Source: Dehalococcoidia bacterium (GTDB lineage: Bacteria; Chloroflexota; Dehalococcoidia; Dehalococcoidales; W498). Taken from it: a DNA stretch of 9,122 bases. The position numbers were made by a program, and so were the translations under genes. Below, one piece after another: positions 1-5,184 of the stretch. The DNA is taken from positions 1 through 9,122 of the forward strand of contig JAUWEU010000020.1 in NCBI GenBank assembly GCA_030608125.1, written 5' to 3'. Within the stretch, counting starts at the first letter, position 1, and each line of letters opens with the position of its first letter. The notes beneath the pieces were generated by a model. It searched no databases. It was not told where the DNA came from and worked only from the letters and a program-made list of their open reading frames with translations.

Positions 1-1577
1 AGCACGATATCAACGCCGCGCCCAGCCATATTGGTAGCAACCGTGGCTGCTCCTGGCTGTCCCGCCTGAGCAATGATATATGCCTCCTTTTCGTGATACT
101 TGGCATTGAGCACCTCATGGGGTATTCCTTTCCTCTTTAGCAGGTCACTCAGGTATTCCGACTTCTCAATAGATGTGGTGCCGATTAGCACCGGTCGCCC
201 CTGTTTATGAAGCTGCTCAATCTCACGCACCACCGCCCCGAATTTAGCCTCCTCATCCTTATAAATCTGGTCTTGAAAGTCTTCACGAATCATTGGCTTA
301 TTGGTAGGAATAACCATCACCTCAAGGTTATATATCTTATGAAACTCCTCAGCCTCGGTGAGAGCGGTGCCGGTCATACCAGCTAATTTCTGGTACATCC
401 GGAAGTAGTTCTGGATGGTAACAGTGCCATAGGTCTTACTCTCCTGCTGAACCTTAACCCCCTCCTTGGCTTCTATTGCCTGATGCAGCCCCTCTGAATA
501 TCGGCGACCAAGCATAAGTCTGCCGGTGAACTCGTCAACGATGATAACCTGACCATCCTTGACCATATATTGCTGGTCGCGCTTGTATAGCTCCTTAGCA
601 TTAAGGGCGTTTCTCAGATGGCGATGCAGGTCAACATTTGCCGGGTCGTAAAGGTTAGCTGATTTTAATATCTCCTCTCGCCTGAGCATCCGTTCCACAT
701 TAGCATAGCCGTCATCGGTCGGTTCAACACTGCGCTCCTTTTCCCTGACCTCGTAATCCTTTTCCCGCTGGAGACGAAGGACAAGACGGGCAAATATTTG
801 ATATTTTTGTCCCGCTTCCACATCGGGAGCGCTGATAATAAGTGGGGTGCGTGCCTCATCAATGAGGAGATTATCTACCTCATCAACAATGGCATAATTT
901 AGCTCATGCTGCACGCAGTGGGATAGGTCTATAGCCATATTGTCCCGCAGATAGTCAAAACCGAACTCGCTACTGGTACCATAGTTAATATCAGCCTTAT
1001 AAGCCTCACCGCGGGAGATAGCGCGAAAATGGGGCCACCGCTTATCCCCTGAGTCAAAACCAGGGTCATAAAGGCGGGAGGGGGTATGTTCATCCGGGGT
1101 TTGTTGCGGATAAATGCTGGCTATACTTACCCCCAGGGCATGGTAAATAGGACCCATCCAATAGGGGTCTCGCCTCGCCAGGTAGTCATTAACCGTAACC
1201 AGGTGGCAGCCCTGACCGGTAAGGGAGTTCAGGTAAAGGGGGAGGGTAGCCACCAGCGTTTTACCCTCACCGGTTTTCATCTCAGCGATTTTGCCCTGGT
1301 GAAGGACAATACCTCCCATTAACTGGACATCAAAGTGGCGCTGACCTATGGTGCGCTTGGCAGATTCACGAACAGCAGCAAAGGCTTCGGGAAGAAGCTC
1401 ATCAAGCGAACTGCCGCTTTTAAGCCGAGCCTTAAACTCATCGGTCTTGGCATGAAGCTCGGTGTCACTGAGTTGCTCAAATTCAGCCTCCAGCTCATTT
1501 ATCTGGTTTACTGCTGGCTGTAATCGCTTTAGCTCTTTCTCATTAGAATCAATTAGACCGCCCAGCCACTTAAACAT
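1..1577 (-). CDS. secA: SecA preprotein translocase ATPase (N-terminal 525 codons, cut by window edge)
   Basis: ATP-driven motor that pushes unfolded preproteins through the SecYEG channel at the inner face of the membrane. The frame is open from the ATG at 1577 to the window edge, giving 525 complete codons of a family usually 800-950 residues long, so the C-terminal part lies outside. Visible motifs: Walker A MKTGEGKT (about 100-107), VNDYLARRD (129-137), [15 protein letters not shown] (about 200-214), Walker B DEVD (232-235) followed by [21 protein letters not shown] (347-355), GMTGTA (400-405), GTTSIEKSE (466-474), and [10 protein letters not shown] at the last complete codons. Residues about 155-188 ([18 protein letters not shown] region) form an insertion relative to E. 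coli or Bacillus SecA. The start is supported by the typical MFKWLGG N-terminus and by GAGGGAAAGG just upstream. The gene begins inside the last 8 nt of the preceding small gene. Identity is certain from the motifs. Confidence 0.97.
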   Translation of the reverse strand, partial: MFKWLGGLIDSNEKELKRLQPAVNQINELEAEFEQLSDTELHAKTDEFKARLKSGSSLDELLPEAFAAVRESAKRTIGQRHFDVQLMGGIVLHQGKIAEMKTGEGKTLVATLPLYLNSLTGQGCHLVTVNDYLARRDPYWMGPIYHALGVSIASIYPQQTPDEHTPSRLYDPGFDSGDKRWPHFRAISRGEAYKADINYGTSSEFGFDYLRDNMAIDLSHCVQHELNYAIVDEVDNLLIDEARTPLIISAPDVEAGQKYQIFARLVLRLQREKDYEVREKERSVEPTDDGYANVERMLRREEILKSANLYDPANVDLHRHLRNALNAKELYKRDQQYMVKDGQVIIVDEFTGRLMLGRRYSEGLHQAIEAKEGVKVQQESKTYGTVTIQNYFRMYQKLAGMTGTALTEAEEFHKIYNLEVMVIPTNKPMIREDFQDQIYKDEEAKFGAVVREIEQLHKQGRPVLIGTTSIEKSEYLSDLLKRKGIPHEVLNAKYHEKEAYIIAQAGQPGAATVATNMAGRGVDIV

Positions 1578-1800
1578 AATCCTTTCCCTCAATTAGTCTC
1601 TTAGCTTTGTTCGCCATTGACTCCCAGACCATAACTTTAACCTCGCCCATCCCATCAACCACAAACATGTGCGCTGAGAAAGCAGCATTGGATTTCAAGA
1701 GGCAAGGTATTCCGTTGCTCTCCAGTAAGCCCCTGATAACCTGAGCTTCTATCTCACCTGCTGCCCGATATATCTCTACTATTTCTTCGCTATTACTCAA
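1570..1800 (-). CDS. Small DUF2007-like protein (76 aa), function unknown
   Basis: A 76-residue protein with the layout of the DUF2007 family (annotated as putative signal-transducing protein). The pattern is a beta strand with VEIYRA, a helix [28 protein letters not shown], then [14 protein letters not shown] and a final helix. I see no transmembrane segment, signal peptide or catalytic motif, and the family's biochemical role is not established. The start codon is TTG at 1800; AGGAG at 1811-1807, 6 nt upstream, supports it. The gene overlaps the end of prs by 8 nt and the start of secA by 8 nt, so it is probably made from the same transcript and coupled to both. Both overlaps and the family match make it a real gene despite its size. 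Any role linked to Sec export is only a guess from position. Confidence 0.85.
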   Translation of the reverse strand: MSNSEEIVEIYRAAGEIEAQVIRGLLESNGIPCLLKSNAAFSAHMFVVDGMGEVKVMVWESMANKAKRLIEGKDYV

Positions 1801-2731
1801 ACATAGCTCCTATAGATTGTCCGGTATGAATACGGTGGATAGCTTCACCCAGCAGTGGAGCAATGGACAAAACAGTAATCTTATTTAACCTTTTATCATC
1901 AGCGACGGGAACAGTGTCAGTAACTACTACCTCCTTTACCGAGCATGAAGCTATCCTCTGGATGGCTGGACCAGAAAATATGGGGTGGGTGCAGCAGGCA
2001 TATATCTCTTTAACCCCCCGTTCCTCCAAGACAGAGACGGTGTTCACCAGAGAGCCAGCGGTATCTATTTCATCGTCTATAGTAAGAGCCACCTTGCCCT
2101 CTACCTCGCCAATAACATTTAGTGTCTCAGTCTGACCAATATTGCCCACCCGTCTTTTCTCCATGATAGCTAAAGGGGCATCAAGCCTAGCTGCCACGTC
2201 CCGCGCTCGCTTGGAAATGCCTATATCGGTGGCAACCACCACCAGGTCATCAAACTCTTTCTTTTTAAAGTAATTACTTAATAGATAAAGAGCGGTCAGT
2301 TCATCAACAGGTATGTTAAAAAAGCCCTGAATCTGTGCCGCATGCAAATCTACTGTCAGCACTCTATTGGCACCAGCCACGGTGAGCAAGTCAGCCACTA
2401 ACCTGGCTGTTATCGGTACCCGGGGTTGGTCCTTCTTGTCAGTGCGACTATACCCATAGTAAGGAACTACTGCGGTAATACGACCGGCTGATGCTCTCTT
2501 CAGGGCATCAATCATAATCAGCAGCTCAACCAGGCTCTTATTGACTGGGGAGGAGAGGGGCTGAATAACAAAGGTGTCTCGCTGGCGGACATTATCCAGA
2601 ATACGAACAAAGATATTCTCATTACTGAACTCAAAGACCTCACACTTACCTATGGGTATATCCAAATATTCAGTAACCGCCTGGGCTAAAGCAGGATGAG
2701 CATTCCCGGTGAATACCTTTAGTTCGTCCAT
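1793..2731 (-). CDS. prs: Ribose-phosphate pyrophosphokinase (PRPP synthetase)
   Basis: Transfers pyrophosphate from ATP to ribose 5-phosphate, making PRPP for purine, pyrimidine, NAD, histidine and tryptophan synthesis; cytoplasmic. The 312-residue length fits class I enzymes. Visible motifs: the ATP-binding stretch YYGYSRTDKKDQPR (91-104), metal-binding VDLHAAQIQGFF (127-138, His130), the flexible-loop EKRR (191-194, with catalytic Lys and Arg), and the PRPP loop IDDEIDTAGSL (218-228). The block usually written PDxGGxxRAR reads TDIGISKRAR here, a lineage variant outside the main catalytic residues. The ATG at 2731 has GGGAGG at 2746-2741, 9 nt upstream. It is the first gene after the 186-bp gap behind glyA and has its own promoter candidate; its last codons overlap the next gene by 8 nt. 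Confidence 0.96.
   Translation of the reverse strand: MDELKVFTGNAHPALAQAVTEYLDIPIGKCEVFEFSNENIFVRILDNVRQRDTFVIQPLSSPVNKSLVELLIMIDALKRASAGRITAVVPYYGYSRTDKKDQPRVPITARLVADLLTVAGANRVLTVDLHAAQIQGFFNIPVDELTALYLLSNYFKKKEFDDLVVVATDIGISKRARDVAARLDAPLAIMEKRRVGNIGQTETLNVIGEVEGKVALTIDDEIDTAGSLVNTVSVLEERGVKEIYACCTHPIFSGPAIQRIASCSVKEVVVTDTVPVADDKRLNKITVLSIAPLLGEAIHRIHTGQSIGAMFE
1807..1811 (-). promoter_or_regulatory. Ribosome binding site deciding the TTG start of the DUF2007-like gene
   Basis: Read on the minus strand, AGGAG lies 6 nt before the TTG at 1800 and inside the last codons of prs. No ATG in the right frame lies near, so this site is the main argument for a TTG start. Confidence 0.6.
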
Positions 2732-2764
2732 TAACTATTACCTCCCTTTAACTCGCCTAGATTT

Positions 2765-2793
2765 ATTATAGCATTATTTTCCGCTAACCTCAC
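2765..2793 (-). promoter_or_regulatory. Extended -10 promoter candidate for prs
   Basis: On the minus strand a perfect TATAAT (2770-2765) is preceded by TG at 2773-2772, making an extended -10 (TGCTATAAT). A weak -35-like GTGAGG (2793-2788) lies 17 bp upstream. Transcription would start near 2758, leaving a leader of roughly 27 nt that holds the GGGAGG ribosome site. The -35 position falls inside the terminal inverted repeat of the neighbouring repeat element. Predicted from sequence only. Confidence 0.6.
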
Positions 2794-2908
2794 CCTTCGG
2801 TAGAGAAGTTTGTCTCTTAGGTTAGGGAAGTTTGAAGGGGCTACGTCCCTTCAAAACCTATTCCTCCCCCTCTCCTTGAAAGGAGAGGGGGATAAAGGGG
2901 GTGAGGTT
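2786..2908. repeat. Hairpin-rich intergenic repeat, copy 1 (123 bp, 10-bp terminal inverted repeats)
   Basis: The element is bounded by AACCTCACCC (2786-2795) and its exact inverse GGGTGAGGTT (2899-2908). Inside are three inverted repeats: AGAGA/TCTCT (2802-2806 with 2813-2817); TTTGAAGGG/CCCTTCAAA (2831-2839 with 2847-2855); and a perfect 12-bp stem CCCCCTCTCCTT/AAGGAGAGGGGG (2866-2877 with 2880-2891, loop GA). The right part from about 2834 is shared with copy 2 at 4337-4479 in the same orientation. It carries no coding frame and I see no target-site duplication. It fills the gap between glyA and prs, ending 9 bp from the glyA stop codon. It resembles a MITE or REP-type element. The strong stem could stabilise the glyA mRNA end, but no U-run follows, so it is not a standard terminator. 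Confidence 0.75.
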
Positions 2909-2917
2909 GATAAATTA

Positions 2918-4162
2918 TCAGTCATCAATTCCAGGAATGGGGAAGCGGTGGCATATTTGGCTGACCTCTTGTCTTACCTGATTTTGAATATTCTGGTCGT
3001 CAATATTAGTAATTACCTTTATAATGAGTGAAGCGATGCGCTTCATTTCCTCGCTACCAAGGCCGCGCGTGGTCACGGCTGGTGTGCCTAGTCTAATACC
3101 ACTGGCTACCAGAGGTGGGCGGGGGTCAAAAGGAATAGCATTCCGATTAACAACAATGCCGGCTGCTCCCAAATACTCCTCAGCCTCTTTACCGGTGACC
3201 CCGGTCTCAGTGAGGTCTACTAAAACCAGGTGGTTATCAGTTCCGCCTGATATAAGGCGCAGTCCTAGTCGTTGGAGCTCACTAGCCAGGATAAGGGCGT
3301 TATCCAGTATAGCCCGTTGATAGTCGACAAAGCTCGGTTGCAAAGCTTCGTAAAAACAAACAGCTTTGGCAGCAATGGCGTGCATCAGAGGACCACCCTG
3401 CATTCTGGGGAAGACAGCCACATCTATTGAGGAAGCAAGCTGGCTACGACACAAAATAAACCCGCTTCTTGGACCGCGTAGTGTCTTATGTGTGGTTGAG
3501 GTTACCACATCGGCATAGGGCACAGGGGTAGGATGTAGCCCCGCAGCCACTATACCGGCAATGTGAGCCATATCAACTATAAGCCTTGCCCCGACTAGGT
3601 CAGCAATATACCAAAAGCGCTCAAAATCAATAATCCTGGGGTAAGCACTGGCTCCAACCATAATTACCTTGGGCTTATGGTCTAAGGCAAGTCTCTCCAC
3701 CTCCTGATAGTCTATTCTCTCTGTTTCCTTATTTACACCATAGGGTATGAAGTTATACGACTTACCTGAGAAGCTCACCTTGTCACCATGGGTAAGATGA
3801 CCACCATGAGCCAGGCTCATACCCATAACAGTATCACCATATTCCAGCAAAGCATAGTATGCCGCCATATTAGCCTGAGATCCGCTGTGGGGCTGGACAT
3901 TAGCATGCTGGGCATGGAACAGCTCCTTAGCCCGTTGAATAGCCAAAGTCTCCACTATATCCATAATCTCACAGCCGCCATAGTAGCGATGCTGGGGATA
4001 ACCCTCAGCATATTTGTTAGTTAGAAATGAACCCTCAGCCTCAAGCACAGCCCTACTGGTATAGTTCTCGGAGCCAATAAGGTTTATTGTTTCCCTTTGT
4101 CGCTTTTCCTCTGTATCAATGGCATGGTTAATTTCTGGGTCAGTTTGGTTTAAAAAACTCAT
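2918..4162 (-). CDS. glyA: Serine hydroxymethyltransferase
   Basis: PLP enzyme converting serine and tetrahydrofolate to glycine and 5,10-methylene-tetrahydrofolate, the main entry of one-carbon units for thymidylate, purine and methionine synthesis; cytoplasmic. At 414 residues it matches the bacterial family length. Visible: [11 protein letters not shown] (26-36, usually INLIASENYTS), [14 protein letters not shown] (51-64), [11 protein letters not shown] (92-102), [10 protein letters not shown] (117-126), [16 protein letters not shown] (196-211, Asp197 and His200 for cofactor binding), [11 protein letters not shown] (222-232, Lys226 being the Schiff-base lysine), and [13 protein letters not shown] (355-367, Arg357 for the substrate carboxylate). 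The ATG at 4162 has AGGAGG at 4172-4167. It is the first gene of the leftward cluster, divergent from udg. The stop codon lies in a 13-bp palindrome (2908-2920, TGATAA/TTATCA). Confidence 0.97.
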   Translation of the reverse strand: MSFLNQTDPEINHAIDTEEKRQRETINLIGSENYTSRAVLEAEGSFLTNKYAEGYPQHRYYGGCEIMDIVETLAIQRAKELFHAQHANVQPHSGSQANMAAYYALLEYGDTVMGMSLAHGGHLTHGDKVSFSGKSYNFIPYGVNKETERIDYQEVERLALDHKPKVIMVGASAYPRIIDFERFWYIADLVGARLIVDMAHIAGIVAAGLHPTPVPYADVVTSTTHKTLRGPRSGFILCRSQLASSIDVAVFPRMQGGPLMHAIAAKAVCFYEALQPSFVDYQRAILDNALILASELQRLGLRLISGGTDNHLVLVDLTETGVTGKEAEEYLGAAGIVVNRNAIPFDPRPPLVASGIRLGTPAVTTRGLGSEEMKRIASLIIKVITNIDDQNIQNQVRQEVSQICHRFPIPGIDD

Positions 4163-4178
4163 TTCTCCTCCTAGCTGA

Positions 4179-4207
4179 AGTCTACAACTGCACCTCTATA
4201 CTGTCAA
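4179..4207 (-). promoter_or_regulatory. Promoter candidate for glyA
   Basis: On the minus strand a perfect -35 TTGACA (4207-4202) is followed after 17 bp by TAGACT (4184-4179), four of six matches to TATAAT. Transcription would start near 4172, so the leader would be only about 10 nt and begin at the AGGAGG ribosome site. That short leader is a reason for some caution. Confidence 0.5.
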
Positions 4208-4243
4208 CAACCTAATAAGAGGTTATTTAGCTGCCTCCTTCTT

Positions 4244-4258
4244 CCCACCCTCCCACCC
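4244..4258 (-). other. G-quadruplex motif upstream of glyA
   Basis: The plus strand has CCCACCCT twice in tandem (4244-4259). The minus strand therefore reads GGGTGGGAGGGTGGG: four G3 tracts with one-nucleotide loops T, A and T. Short-loop motifs of this kind form very stable parallel quadruplexes in vitro. It lies 37 bp upstream of the glyA -35 hexamer, on the glyA coding strand. The motif is plain in the sequence; folding or function in the cell is inference. Confidence 0.7.
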
Positions 4259-4271
4259 TAGAATTGTATCT

Positions 4272-4286
4272 GGGGGCTGCGTCCCT
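4272..4286. repeat. Short remnant of the hairpin repeat
   Basis: GGGGCTGCGTCCC at 4273-4285 differs at one position from GGGGCTACGTCCC at 2837-2849 in repeat copy 1. It can form a small stem GGGGC/GTCCC with one G-T pair. The flanks do not match copy 1, so this is either a decayed fragment or a chance match to a short motif. Confidence 0.4.
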
Positions 4287-4336
4287 AATCCCTCGCTTTC
4301 TATTTAGGAATAAAACGCTAATGACACTTCAAAATG

Positions 4337-4479
4337 ACCTCATCTCTGAGGCAATCTATCAAGGGTAGATTGAAGGGGCGAAGCCCCTTCACTAACTATT
4401 CCCCCTCTCCTTTGAAGGAGAGGGGGATAAAGGGGTCCCCAAAAATCTTGATTTTTGGGGTAAATAAAGGGGGTGAGGT
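4337..4479. repeat. Hairpin-rich intergenic repeat, copy 2 (143 bp, with a nested insertion)
   Basis: Same orientation as copy 1. The ends ACCTCA (4337-4342) and TGAGGT (4474-4479) are a shorter inverted repeat than in copy 1. Four internal stems follow: CCTCA/TGAGG (4338-4342 with 4347-4351); AATCTATC/GGTAGATT (4353-4360 with 4364-4371, one G-T pair); TGAAGGGGC/GCCCCTTCA (4371-4379 with 4383-4391, loop GAA); and the shared perfect 12-bp stem CCCCCTCTCCTT/AAGGAGAGGGGG (4401-4412 with 4415-4426, loop TG). Stems are kept between copies while loops differ (GA in copy 1, TG here), suggesting that structure matters. After the last stem the sequence shared with copy 1 is interrupted by 37 bp. No coding capacity is visible. 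Confidence 0.75.
4427..4472. repeat. 28-bp palindromic unit flanked by 9-bp direct repeats, nested in repeat copy 2
   Basis: ATAAAGGGG occurs at 4427-4435 and again at 4464-4472. Between them lie 28 bp (4436-4463) containing a perfect inverted repeat CCCCAAAAATC (4437-4447), loop TT, GATTTTTGGGG (4450-4460). Copy 1 has a single ATAAAGGGG followed directly by GTGAGG, so removing 37 bp from copy 2 restores the copy 1 sequence. This is the pattern of an insertion with a target-site duplication; slippage duplication is the alternative. Confidence 0.65.
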
Positions 4480-4502
4480 AGATAGCATTCTCTGTAATTG
4501 AC

Positions 4503-4530
4503 TTGACATATTAACCTATGTTAACATACT
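4503..4530 (+). promoter_or_regulatory. Promoter candidate for the udg-rnj-ftsK cluster
   Basis: A perfect -35 TTGACA (4503-4508) is followed after 16 bp by CATACT (4525-4530), four of six matches to TATAAT. A second overlapping -35-like TTGACT (4498-4503) with TAACAT (4522-4527) at 18 bp is an alternative. Transcription would start near 4537, giving a leader of about 40 nt before the ATG at 4578. The three downstream genes are separated by only 4 and 6 nt, so this may drive all of them. Confidence 0.5.
4508..4527. promoter_or_regulatory. Palindrome between -35 and -10 of the udg promoter, possible operator
   Basis: ATATTAAC (4508-4515) and GTTAACAT (4520-4527) are inverted arms with one mismatch around CTAT. 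The right arm also completes a perfect 10-bp palindrome ATGTTAACAT (4518-4527). Its place between the promoter hexamers would suit a repressor, but AT-rich DNA gives such palindromes by chance and I recognise no known regulator site. Confidence 0.3.
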
Positions 4531-4577
4531 CACAAAGTTAGTTTATTAAATCTTTTTATCCGAATTGACAGGATAAG

Positions 4578-5180
4578 ATGTCAGCGCTGAGTAAGCTTTA
4601 TGAAGAAATTGCACTTTGCCACCAGTGTGAACTAGCTAAATACCGAACCAGAGTGGTGCCAGGGGAGGGGGCAGAGAATGCCGAGATAATGTTTATTGGC
4701 GAGGCACCAGGTTGGCATGAGGATCAGCAGGGACGCCCCTTTGTTGGACCGGCGGGATTATACCTAGACCAATTACTAGCTGTTATTGGCTTAAAGCGGG
4801 AGCAGGTTTATATTGCCAATGTGATTAAGTGCCGTCCGCTGGCAAACCGTGACCCCTTACCTACTGAAATACACAATTGCCGTAAGTGGCTAGAGCGCCA
4901 GATTGAGTTAATTCACCCCAAGATGATTGTAACCCTGGGGCGTTATTCTATGGCAATGTTCTTCCCCGGTAAGAGTATAAGCAAGATTCATGGCACTGCC
5001 CAAAAGCGAGGTAATACTATTTACTATGCTATGTATCACCCAGCGGCAGCTCTTCACCAGCAAAGTCTGCGCCAAGCGATAGAGGCTGATATGCTTAAGA
5101 TTCCATCACTCCTAGCCGAGGCAAAGAATATGCCTGAAGCCAAGCCACAGCCACAACAATTAACTATGTTTGAGGTTTAA
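4578..5180 (+). CDS. udg: Uracil-DNA glycosylase, family 4 (iron-sulfur type)
   Basis: Removes uracil from DNA at the start of base excision repair. The 200 residues show the family-4 signature: CxxC (Cys14, Cys17) together with Cys85 and Cys101 as the four ligands of a 4Fe-4S cluster, motif GEAPGWHEDQQGRPFVGPAG (41-60) holding the catalytic and uracil-pocket residues, NVIKCRP (81-87), VTLGRYS (118-124), and YHPAAALH (153-160, His154 in the second active-site motif). The C-terminus ends QQLTMFEV; QLTMF (194-198) resembles the bacterial sliding-clamp-binding peptide QL(S/D)LF. The ATG at 4578 has AGGA at 4570-4573, a short 4-nt spacing. It is the first gene of the rightward cluster and stops 4 nt before rnj. 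Family membership is certain; the clamp peptide is an inference. Confidence 0.96.
   Translation: MSALSKLYEEIALCHQCELAKYRTRVVPGEGAENAEIMFIGEAPGWHEDQQGRPFVGPAGLYLDQLLAVIGLKREQVYIANVIKCRPLANRDPLPTEIHNCRKWLERQIELIHPKMIVTLGRYSMAMFFPGKSISKIHGTAQKRGNTIYYAMYHPAAALHQQSLRQAIEADMLKIPSLLAEAKNMPEAKPQPQQLTMFEV
5172..5176 (+). promoter_or_regulatory. Ribosome binding site deciding the ATG start of rnj
   Basis: GAGGT inside the last codons of udg lies 8 nt before the ATG at 5185. A TTG at 5170 in the same frame would add five residues but has no ribosome site, so 5185 is chosen. Confidence 0.6.
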
Positions 5181-5184
5181 AACT

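Larger units (their letters stand above)
4163..4577. other. Divergent glyA-udg intergenic region (415 bp)
   Basis: No convincing gene lies here. From left to right it holds the glyA ribosome site and promoter candidate (4163-4207), a G-quadruplex motif (4244-4258), a short remnant of the hairpin repeat (about 4272-4286), a stretch with nothing recognisable (about 4290-4336), repeat copy 2 with a nested palindrome (4337-4479), and an AT-rich promoter zone for udg (about 4498-4577). The longest small frame noticed is 15 codons from 4321, which runs into the repeat and is not credible. Confidence 0.8.

Noticed and set aside
1086..1523. Open frames on the plus strand opposite secA
   Set aside because: They mirror the conserved Walker A region of secA and resemble no protein family.
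2866..2891. Strong stem after glyA as a rho-independent terminator
   Set aside because: The 12-bp stem is not followed by a T-run on either strand, and the same stem occurs in copy 2 upstream of both divergent genes.
4321..4368. 15-codon frame after AGGAA in the glyA-udg gap
   Set aside because: Too short, runs into the left part of repeat copy 2, has no counterpart in copy 1 and no recognisable product.
4163..4577. CRISPR array or riboswitch in the repeat-rich gap
   Set aside because: The repeats are hairpin elements without regular spacing or spacers, and the glyA and udg leaders predicted here are too short or unstructured for a known riboswitch.
5166..5174. prs and udg both ending with the codons ATG TTT GAG before their downstream gene
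   Set aside because: A three-codon coincidence; the proteins are unrelated and the downstream starts use the region in different ways.
5170..5184. TTG at 5170 as the start of RNase J
   Set aside because: No ribosome site precedes it, whereas the ATG at 5185 has GAGGT at a good distance and gives the usual N-terminus.
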